64,000 nt of DNA from Frankiaceae bacterium (lineage in GTDB: Bacteria; Actinomycetota; Actinomycetes; Mycobacteriales; SCTD01), in the NCBI GenBank assembly GCA_016650445.1, contig JAENVS010000035.1, positions 55,327-119,326 of the forward strand. Reading direction: 5' to 3'. The notes beneath the pieces are model-generated. The model was not told the DNA's origin and did no database searches. It worked only from the letters and a program-made list of their open reading frames with translations. Of this stretch, positions 35,817 to 42,649 are shown piece after piece (positions within the stretch are counted from its first letter, which is position 1; every line of letters starts with the position of its first letter). Made by a program: the position numbers and the translations under genes.

Positions 35817-35912
35817 CTGGGTTCCTCTGGGAGTACTGGCGGGTGAGATGGCGGGTGAGATGACAGTGCCTCGACGGGTACAACGACAGGCGGTGGCGCA
35901 GGACACGGGGCG

Positions 35913-36380
35913 CTAGGTGCAGGCGCCCTTGTACGGCGAGTCCTCCTTGGGCCACTCGCCCAACGAGTAGCGCAGTCCGCGCCGCACGTAGCAGATCCGA
36001 CCGGGGGTGGCCGGGTCGGCGACACCAGGCTGCGCGAGGTCGTACCAGTACATCGCGCCCTGCTGGCGCATGGCGTGCGACCCGCCCTCGAAGCCGACCC
36101 GCGACTGGAAGTACGGCGCCCTGCCGGCTCCCGGGTTGGGGAACACCGTGCGGTGCAGTGCGTCGCTGAAGGTCTGGGGGGGTGAGGTTGGGGCCGGCCA
36201 TCTGGATGCCGGAGGCCAGCAGCAGCAGGTCTTGGTAGACCGCGATCTGACCGATCTTGGTGGGCGGCGGGACCGTCGGGTCGCCCTCGCGCATGGCGAC
36301 GTACCAGAAGCTGTCCTGGATGGGCAGCAGCTTGTCGCTGATGCCGTCGCTCGGCGAACTCTGCGAGGCGCAGCGCGGCG
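35913..36380 (-). pseudogene. Truncated solute-binding protein
   Basis: Only the C-terminal part of a periplasmic substrate-binding protein is present: QDLLLLASGIQMAGPNLTP, then DALHRTVFPNPGAG, YWYDLAQPG and RICYVRRGLRYSLGEWP. The frame breaks at a run of seven G (about 36176-36182); six would restore it. The 5' end is missing and abuts the end of the esterase gene at 36382. It looks like an ABC-type branched-chain amino acid or amide binding protein. Confidence 0.72.
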
Positions 36381-36381
36381 G

Positions 36382-38418
36382 TCAGCTGCGGGTCCAGGCG
36401 ACCTTGGACGCTCCGGTCTGTAGCCGGAGGCCAACTCGACCGGAAGCGCCGACGCGAAGGCTCATGTCGCCGATGCGGACGACCGTTCCCGGCTGGAGGT
36501 GCGAAAGGGTGAGCAGTACCGGGCCGTCGCTCTCTACCCTCGCCTGTCCGGTCGGTAGCGCGGCAGCCGAGACATCCAGCGTCAGCGCTTTGACGTTGGT
36601 CAGAGTCAGGGTCGCTGTCTTGCGCATCGGCAAGCGGTCGCCCGCGTTCCATCTGTTCGTCAGGACGTGCATCGGCGGCCCGTCCTCGGCCGCCACGACG
36701 GACGTGTCGAGCTGCGACGTGACCTGATCAGCGGCCAGGGCGGCGCTCGTGGCCACGACGCGTGACGTCGTACTCGGAGCTGCGTGGTCGCGCTGAGCGA
36801 GGCCCGACAGCCAGTAGACCGACGTCGGGACCAGGCCGAGCTTCGGGTCGAGCACGTTGGCGCACCAGGTGTAGTCGACGGTCGCCGGCCTCACCGTTCT
36901 GCGGGGCGTGCCGAGCGCGGCGACCTGAGCGGTGAAGCCGTCGGCTGCGTCGGTGGTGATGTGCTCGGGCGTCGTCGTCGAGAACAGCGAGAACCGGTTG
37001 CCCGCGGCGCTCAACCGACGGGCGAGCTCGGCATTGTTCGGGTACGGCGACAGCTCGTCGGTGTAGGAGTCGGAGACGACCGCGGGCATCCAGTGCGTGT
37101 TCGCCGACCGGTCCGCTGCGCTCAGGATCGAGAAGTTGGCGGCTGCCCCGGCGGTGCTGCAGGCATCGTCGAAGCCCCCGTCGAGCGGCATCGTCGCCGC
37201 GAAGACCTCCGGGTAGTTCGCCGGCATCACGAAACTCGCCAGGCCACCCATCGAGTAGCCGGTGACGACGGTCCTGTCCGGATCGAGCACGTAGGCGAGG
37301 GCCGCCTGTCGCCAGACCTGCCATGTGTCGTGCTCCGCGATGCCGACGTATAGCCCGCCGGATCCGAACGCCTCCGGCGTGAGGCAGATGGAGCTTCGCT
37401 CCTCGCAGAGCTCCCGCGTCAGCCGCGGGTTCACCGCCGCGTACTGGTTGTAGTTCGAGGAGGCGGAGTGCAGGAACAGCGTCAAGGGCGTGGCCTGTCC
37501 CGGCTCGTAACCGCGCGGGACGTACACCGCATACGGCTGCACCCTCCCGACGAACGACGTCGAGCCGTTGGCGGCGTCGACGCCCTGCCCGAGGTTGAGG
37601 TCAGTGGCGTACCAGCGGTTGCTCCACCCGCGGACAAGCGGCGACGCGGTCGTGCGCCGCTCCTCCAGGCGCTTCCAGTCGACGGCGGCGGAGAACGCCG
37701 AGACGTCCCCGCGCGACAACACGTCTGCCTGCGCGGCTTCGCCCCAGAAGTTCGACGCCAGCAGGTTGTGCGCGGCCGCCGTGCCCTTCGGGCCCACGAC
37801 GGGTGTCTGTGCCACCTGGCCGAGAGCGTTGACCACAGGTGCCGTCGAGGCGGCGGCGTACAGCGCAGGCTCCTGGGCCACGCTGCGGAAGCCCATGTTG
37901 TAGACGCGCGGCGCGGAGCCGGCAGCGGCGCCGCCGCCGTTGAGGATCGGGACGGCGAACGCCCGGCCGGACGCATCGGCGAGGCCGGCAGCCAGCCGAA
38001 CGCGCCAAGTGCCGCTGACCGGGAGCGCGCTGCGAGGGACGTGCACGAGGAAGGAACGGGCGGCCATGTCCACCGCGGTGCGGAAGGTGGCGAGCGTCTT
38101 GCCGTTGACAGTGTCGACGAGCTGGGCCCCGCGGGAGGTCACGACAAGGGCCCGCTCAATGCCGGCGGAGGAGATGTTGGCCTGCGCGGGCCAGCGGGAC
38201 CCGCCGGTCTTGGCATTGCCGTCGGTATCGAACGTCCACGCGGCGACCGGGACCTTGGCGTCGACGAGGGTGTTCCAGTCGACGCGCCACACGCTCGCGT
38301 TGTCGGCCATGCCGACGGCCGCGCGGAAGATGTCCGCCCCGTTGTCCTTCGCGGCCCCCGCCGGGTACACGTAGCTGCCCCTGGCTGGCGCCAGCAATGC
38401 GTGGTGCCGCCCCACCAT
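36382..38418 (-). CDS. Secreted alpha/beta-hydrolase, 5'-truncated
   Basis: A 678-residue open frame. The N-terminal part (to about residue 170) is a beta-sandwich-like domain (AAVGMADNASVWRVDWNTLV). The middle is an alpha/beta hydrolase of the poly-hydroxybutyrate depolymerase/esterase type, with nucleophile elbow VVTGYSMGGLAS. A C-terminal beta domain follows (ATLTLTNVKALTLDVSAAAL). The fold and the secreted neighbours suggest an exported enzyme, but no signal peptide is present. The frame reaches cpaF boundary copy E at 38429 with only a fortuitous ATG at 38418, so the true 5' end was probably cut off there. Confidence 0.75.
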   Translation of the reverse strand: MVGRHHALLAPARGSYVYPAGAAKDNGADIFRAAVGMADNASVWRVDWNTLVDAKVPVAAWTFDTDGNAKTGGSRWPAQANISSAGIERALVVTSRGAQLVDTVNGKTLATFRTAVDMAARSFLVHVPRSALPVSGTWRVRLAAGLADASGRAFAVPILNGGGAAAGSAPRVYNMGFRSVAQEPALYAAASTAPVVNALGQVAQTPVVGPKGTAAAHNLLASNFWGEAAQADVLSRGDVSAFSAAVDWKRLEERRTTASPLVRGWSNRWYATDLNLGQGVDAANGSTSFVGRVQPYAVYVPRGYEPGQATPLTLFLHSASSNYNQYAAVNPRLTRELCEERSSICLTPEAFGSGGLYVGIAEHDTWQVWRQAALAYVLDPDRTVVTGYSMGGLASFVMPANYPEVFAATMPLDGGFDDACSTAGAAANFSILSAADRSANTHWMPAVVSDSYTDELSPYPNNAELARRLSAAGNRFSLFSTTTPEHITTDAADGFTAQVAALGTPRRTVRPATVDYTWCANVLDPKLGLVPTSVYWLSGLAQRDHAAPSTTSRVVATSAALAADQVTSQLDTSVVAAEDGPPMHVLTNRWNAGDRLPMRKTATLTLTNVKALTLDVSAAALPTGQARVESDGPVLLTLSHLQPGTVVRIGDMSLRVGASGRVGLRLQTGASKVAWTRS

Positions 38419-38428
38419 CGCGCGGTTG

Positions 38429-38460
38429 GTCGACGCGAACCTTCCGAACCATCCGGGTAG
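38429..38460 (+). repeat. Shared cpaF/insertion core, copy E
   Basis: A 32-nt copy of the core (GTCGACGCGA at the left end, CCGAACCATCCGGGTAG at the right) with no other cpaF sequence attached except a few bases (GTT before it). It separates the truncated esterase from the MNT/HEPN remnant. It shows that the core alone, not the whole cpaF 5' end, is the minimal conserved unit at module boundaries. Confidence 0.75.
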
Positions 38461-38536
38461 CGGCGGCGGGCCATGTTCGACGTCTGCGTATAGGTGTCGA
38501 GGACGCTGGGCACGAGAACTCGCGCCGGTTGACGGG

Positions 38537-38886
38537 TTACCGCAACAGGTCGGCGACGTGGCCGAGAAGCAGTTCCGGTCGGAGCCGGGTCAGCCGCCAC
38601 ACTTCGTCCTCGTCGATGTCAGGCAGCCTGCGGTGGGCGAGCCGGTTGCGCAGCTGGTAGAGCCCCGCCCAAGGCCTGTCAGTGTCGAGGCTCTGTCCGG
38701 CCAGCTGGGCGTAGGCGTGGGCCTCGTTGCCAGCGGCGATCCACATGCGGTGCGGCAGCCAGCGGTGTGCTGGTCCGCGTCGAAGCGGGCGCGATCACCA
38801 TTGTCGCGGATGCGGATGAGCTCCTCGAGCAGTGCGGTGAGCTCGAGCAGCACGTGCAGATCGGGCCGCATGTCGCCATCGCTCAC
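38537..38886 (-). pseudogene. HepT-like HEPN toxin, frameshifted
   Basis: The first part, MRPDLHVLLELTALLEELIR, and the second part, QLAGQSLDTDRPWAGLYQLR then NRLAHRRLPDI, are in different frames, broken near 38755. Together they form one HEPN (DUF86) protein. The RNase motif R-x4-H is intact (RNRLAH). HepT toxins are RNases neutralised by a nucleotidyltransferase antitoxin through AMPylation; the gene upstream fits that role. The frameshift should inactivate it. Confidence 0.7.
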
Positions 38887-39173
38887 AACGGTCGGGCGGC
38901 AACCAGATCCGGGCTGACGTTCGGCTTGGACAACACCGCGGTCGAGAACAGGCCGATCTCGGCGCCCAGCAGGGCGCGCGCGACGAGCTCGAACCCGGCC
39001 ACGTCTAGGGCGTCGTGGTTGTCGTCGACATGACCGACCAGCCGCCCGGGAGAGGCGAAGCGCAGGCTGCTGACGCCGTACCGGCTCGCGAGCTGTGCAA
39101 GCGCGTCGGCATGCGCGCGGACGAGCGCCTCGTCGGCGGGCGGCAGCGATGGCTCTGCGGCGGTACTCGTCAC
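38883..39173 (-). CDS. Degenerate MNT-type nucleotidyltransferase antitoxin
   Basis: A 96-residue protein beginning PADEALVRAHADALAQLASR, then YGVSSLRFASPG. It ends in SPDLVAARPL, the pattern of minimal nucleotidyltransferases encoded beside HepT. The catalytic GSxxxG...DxD signature is not recognisable: the position reads FASPGRLVG and HVDDNHDALDV. It therefore may no longer transfer AMP. It overlaps the HepT start by 4 nt (GTGA). GTG 39173 is the best start. Confidence 0.6.
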   Translation of the reverse strand: MTSTAAEPSLPPADEALVRAHADALAQLASRYGVSSLRFASPGRLVGHVDDNHDALDVAGFELVARALLGAEIGLFSTAVLSKPNVSPDLVAARPL

Positions 39174-39208
39174 TGGACAATCGTGACCTGGCGCGGCTCC
39201 GAAGCGGC

Positions 39209-39257
39209 TGTCCACAGCCCCCGGCAGAACGAAGTCCGCGTGGAATACGGTGCGCAG
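39209..39257 (+). promoter_or_regulatory. Promoter of cpaF fragment F, leaderless
   Basis: The TGTCCACAG box (39209-39217), a weak -35 (39223-39228), a 17-nt spacer, -10 TACGGT (39246-39251) and a 6-nt gap precede GTG 39258. Motif positions are identical to those before fragment D, despite divergent spacer sequence. Confidence 0.5.
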
Positions 39258-39692
39258 GTGAGCGCGGTCGACACGGTCGAGGCGGAGGTCCGCGAGCTCG
39301 TCCGACGTCGCGGGCTCGACCCCATCGAGGACCGCGCCGCGGTGCGCCGGCTCGTCGACGAGGTCATCGCCGACTATGACGAGCGCGCGCTCACCTCCAC
39401 TCTTGCGCCGCTGCCGGATTCGCGTACCGCAGCGCGGGCCGTGTACGACGCGGTTGCCGGCTTTGGCCCGCTTCAACGCCACCTGGACGACCCCACGGTC
39501 GAGGAGATCTGGATCAACGAGCCCGGGCGAGTGTTCATCGCACGACGCGGCTCGTCCGAGCTGACGACGACGATCCTCAACGACGGTCAGGTGCGCGACC
39601 TCGTCGAGAAGATGCTGAAGACGACCGGGCGTCGCGTTGATCTCTCCACGCCGTTCGTCGACGCGAACCTTCCAAACCATGCTGGTAGGTGA
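39258..39692 (+). CDS. cpaF 5' fragment copy F, intact N-terminal domain
   Basis: An open frame of 144 residues. It matches CpaF up to about codon 137, crosses the core (39657-39688), and stops after FVDANLPNHAGR. It differs from D and from intact cpaF at many third positions, so it is an older or independently acquired copy. Like D, it could express the isolated N-terminal domain. The next gene, on the minus strand, ends 33 nt after its stop. Confidence 0.85.
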   Translation: MSAVDTVEAEVRELVRRRGLDPIEDRAAVRRLVDEVIADYDERALTSTLAPLPDSRTAARAVYDAVAGFGPLQRHLDDPTVEEIWINEPGRVFIARRGSSELTTTILNDGQVRDLVEKMLKTTGRRVDLSTPFVDANLPNHAGR

Positions 39693-39724
39693 AGGTGATG
39701 GGGGGTAGGGCGAAGGTCTGCTGT

Positions 39725-42535
39725 TCAGCGCTCGGCGCGGAGCAGGTCGAGGTCTTCCTGGTAGCCAAAGGGCAGGTAGAGCCCGCGCCGCTCGGCCACG
39801 ATCTCGTCAAGGAGTTGCGCGCGCTCGGCGCCGTCGACGCGCAGAGCCTGCTCGACGGCCAGGCAAAGCCACATGTCGAGGCATAGGAAGCGGTGCGGGC
39901 GGCGCTCCTCGATCAGGTCGGCGAGACGGGCGGGGTCGGTTAGCCTGCCGGTCAGGCGCTCGGTGCGCTCCTGAAGCACGTGCACCGTCGCGCGTTCGAG
40001 TAACGCGATCGGCAGGTGCGCCGCGACCAGGTCTGCGGCAGCATCGAGGTCGCCCTGCTGCAGCAGCGCCCATGCCGTCACCGCGAGGTGGCGCCGAGCC
40101 ATGGAAGGAACGTTCCTGCGTGCCACCTCGGCGTGCCACGGCTCGACGGCGGCCAGTGCGTCGTCGGTGCGGCCGAGGGCGAGCAAAGCCATCGCCGCCA
40201 TGCACGCGCCGAAGTGCACCCAGTGCGGTTCCTGCCTCGTCACGCCCTGCAGGACCAGCGGCCAGGTGACATCTACGGCGTTCGCGTGCAGACCCGTCCG
40301 GTGCAGCAGCAGGCCGTAATTCGCCACGTCCAGAGTTCCTGCGGCCGGTGACCGCCAGCACCGCTCGGCGGCGTCGCGCGCGCGGGGAGGGTCAACGTAC
40401 TGCAGAACGAGGAGTGGGAGGTGGTCAGCGTTGTAGGGAACCAAGTCTGCCGGCCAGGGGGAGTCCGAGGGCAGCGGCGCGGTAGCGAGGGCCTGCGCGC
40501 GAGCCGCGATGTCCGTGCGCTCGCCGACAGTGCGCATGCGTTTGTACGTGCTCAAAAGGTGCCAGAGCGTCGTGTCAGGGCGATCGAGGTCGGCGGCCGC
40601 CTGCTCGAGCCGCTCGGATCGTCCGGCGAGCACCGGGAAGTGGTGCTCGGTCTCGGCGAGGACCACCAACGCAAGGGCGCGAAACGACGTCAGGCTCTCC
40701 GCAGGCCCCGCCTCATAGATCTCCCACGCGACCGCTGCTGCGCGGTGCATCTCGCCGGCGCGCTCCAGCACGTCCGCGTACGACAGCGGGAACGAGCTGA
40801 CCGCCCGCGGATCTCCGCAGTCGCGCGTCCACGACCAGGCCAGGTCGAGGTCGTCGAGATCTGCGAGCACCTGATCGTGGAGCTCAGCCTGCTGTCGCAT
40901 CGTCGCTGGTGTGGGCCAGGACAGAAGTTGCCGGAACCACCCGCAGTGCCGCTCGCGCATGACCTCGGTCCGACCGGTGGCGGCGAGCTGCTCCGCGGCG
41001 AAGGCGCGGATCGACACGAGCAGGCCGTAGCGGTCGTGGCCGCTGTCGTCGGACACCACGCGGACCAGGCTCTTGTCGACCAGCGACCCGAGAGCGGTGA
41101 ACACGTCGAGTCCGTCGCCGCACACCCGCTCGAGATGCTCGAACGACGTCGCTCCGGGAAACATGCTCATCCGGTCGAGTAGCAGACGCTCGTCAGGTTC
41201 GAGCAGGTCGTAGGACCAGGCGATCGTCGCCCGCAGCGTCTGCTGCCGCCCTGGCAGGTCACGGCGGCCTCCGGTAAGCACCGTCAGGGCGCTGTCCAGC
41301 CGAGGCAGCAGCGCCTGCGGGCTCATCATCCGCACCCGCGCCGCGGCCAGCTCGATCGCCAGGGGATGCCCGTCGAGCCGATGGCAGATCGCCGCGACCG
41401 CAGGGGCGTTGTCGTTCGTGACGGCGAAGTCCACCTTCACCGCCACCGCCCGGTCCACGAACAGCCGCACCGCCGCATAGGTCCCCAGGCTTTGCGCGTC
41501 CTGCGGGCCGTCCGCGGGCGGCAGCGTCAGCGGTGCCAGCGGCAGCTCCTGCTCACCGCCGATGTGCAGCGGCTCCCGGCTCGTCGCCAGCACGCTCACC
41601 CCGGGCACCCGCTCCAGCACCCTCGCCACGAACTCCGCGCAGCCCAGCACCTGCTCGAGGTTGTCCAACACCAGCAGCAGACGCTGACCACTCATCGCCG
41701 AGATGACCGAGTCGGCGTCGGACCCGCCCAGCCCGGTCGCCCGGCCGATCACGGCCGGCACCGCGGCCGGGTCCGTGGTGCTTGCCAGGTCGACGAACCA
41801 CACGCCGTCGCCGTCGCCGTCAGCCAACTCCGCCGCGGCTTGCAGGGCCAGTCGGGTCTTGCCCATCCCGCCGAACCCAGTCAGCGTGACCAACCGGTGC
41901 GACGACAGCGCGGCCAGCACCCGGGCCAGGCCCTCCTCCCGGCCGATCAGCGGTGACGGCTGCACGGGGAGGTTGTGCAGCACCCGGTCCAGCGACAACA
42001 ACGGCGGGAAGTCCCGCTGCACCCCGTCGACGTCGAGCTGCCACACGTGCTCCGGCCGGACCAGGTCCTTCATCCGGTGCTGACCCAGGTCCGTCACCGA
42101 CGTACCCGCCGGCAGCTTGTCCCGGACCAGCTCGTACACCGGCGCGCTCAGCAGCGTCTGCCCCCCCGATCCGAGCCCCCGCAGCCGCGCGCAGCGGTTC
42201 ACCGGATCACCGAATAGGTTCCCGTCGCGCTGCTGGACCTCTCCCACGTGGACGCCGATCCGCACCCGCAGCGGCACGCTCGTCGGCCACGCCTCGGCCG
42301 CGAGATCCCTCTGCACGTGCGCCACCGCCGCCACCGCCGCGGTCGCTGAGGCGAACGCAGCGAACACCGCGTCGCCCTCACCCTGGTCCACCGGACGCCA
42401 CCCGCCGTGATCGGCGACCGCACCATGAACGATCTCGTGGTGACGAGCCATCGCCCCACCCATCTCGGCCGGCTCGTCTTGCCACAGCCGGGTGGAGCCC
42501 TGCACGTCGGTCAGGACCAGGACCAGCGTCTCCAC
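39725..42535 (-). CDS. Adenylate/guanylate cyclase-like regulator with NB-ARC-type ATPase
   Basis: About 936 residues. The N-terminal class III cyclase domain (about 1-165) has LVLVLTDVQGSTRLW, GEGDAVFAAFASA and FGDPVNRCARL. A STAND-type NTPase follows, with Walker A TGFGGMGKTRLAL (about 217) and Walker B LLLVLDNLEQ. It also has AATSREPL-like and GHPLAIELAAARV blocks. The C-terminal 400 residues are helical repeats (TPR-like). Proteins of this type integrate a signal through the repeats; no LuxR helix-turn-helix is seen. GTG 42535 starts the cyclase domain; an upstream TTG at 42589 is less likely. Confidence 0.85.
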   Translation of the reverse strand: METLVLVLTDVQGSTRLWQDEPAEMGGAMARHHEIVHGAVADHGGWRPVDQGEGDAVFAAFASATAAVAAVAHVQRDLAAEAWPTSVPLRVRIGVHVGEVQQRDGNLFGDPVNRCARLRGLGSGGQTLLSAPVYELVRDKLPAGTSVTDLGQHRMKDLVRPEHVWQLDVDGVQRDFPPLLSLDRVLHNLPVQPSPLIGREEGLARVLAALSSHRLVTLTGFGGMGKTRLALQAAAELADGDGDGVWFVDLASTTDPAAVPAVIGRATGLGGSDADSVISAMSGQRLLLVLDNLEQVLGCAEFVARVLERVPGVSVLATSREPLHIGGEQELPLAPLTLPPADGPQDAQSLGTYAAVRLFVDRAVAVKVDFAVTNDNAPAVAAICHRLDGHPLAIELAAARVRMMSPQALLPRLDSALTVLTGGRRDLPGRQQTLRATIAWSYDLLEPDERLLLDRMSMFPGATSFEHLERVCGDGLDVFTALGSLVDKSLVRVVSDDSGHDRYGLLVSIRAFAAEQLAATGRTEVMRERHCGWFRQLLSWPTPATMRQQAELHDQVLADLDDLDLAWSWTRDCGDPRAVSSFPLSYADVLERAGEMHRAAAVAWEIYEAGPAESLTSFRALALVVLAETEHHFPVLAGRSERLEQAAADLDRPDTTLWHLLSTYKRMRTVGERTDIAARAQALATAPLPSDSPWPADLVPYNADHLPLLVLQYVDPPRARDAAERCWRSPAAGTLDVANYGLLLHRTGLHANAVDVTWPLVLQGVTRQEPHWVHFGACMAAMALLALGRTDDALAAVEPWHAEVARRNVPSMARRHLAVTAWALLQQGDLDAAADLVAAHLPIALLERATVHVLQERTERLTGRLTDPARLADLIEERRPHRFLCLDMWLCLAVEQALRVDGAERAQLLDEIVAERRGLYLPFGYQEDLDLLRAER

Positions 42536-42619
42536 GCCCGGGATCCTGCCAGAGCAAGGCCGCCGCTCCCGGCTTCCACACGTCAGCAACAGGCACTAGC
42601 GGCGCGCCCCCGAGATGGC

Positions 42620-42645
42620 TAGCGTCCAGCGGGTTCGGGAAGGGG
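42620..42645 (+). promoter_or_regulatory. Promoter and ribosome site of intact cpaF
   Basis: TAGCGT (42620-42625) is a likely -10 box, and AAGGGGG just upstream of GTG 42650 is a ribosome site. This leadered arrangement is shared with fragment C (TAGCCT, AAAGGGG). It differs from the leaderless promoters of fragments D and F, so the copies fall into two promoter classes. Confidence 0.4.
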
Positions 42646-42649
42646 GCCG

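Noticed and set aside
21054..42649. The mosaic region as one prophage or ICE
   Set aside because: No integrase, excisionase, terminase, capsid, relaxase or replication gene was recognised. The repeated cpaF 5' ends argue for several separate events.
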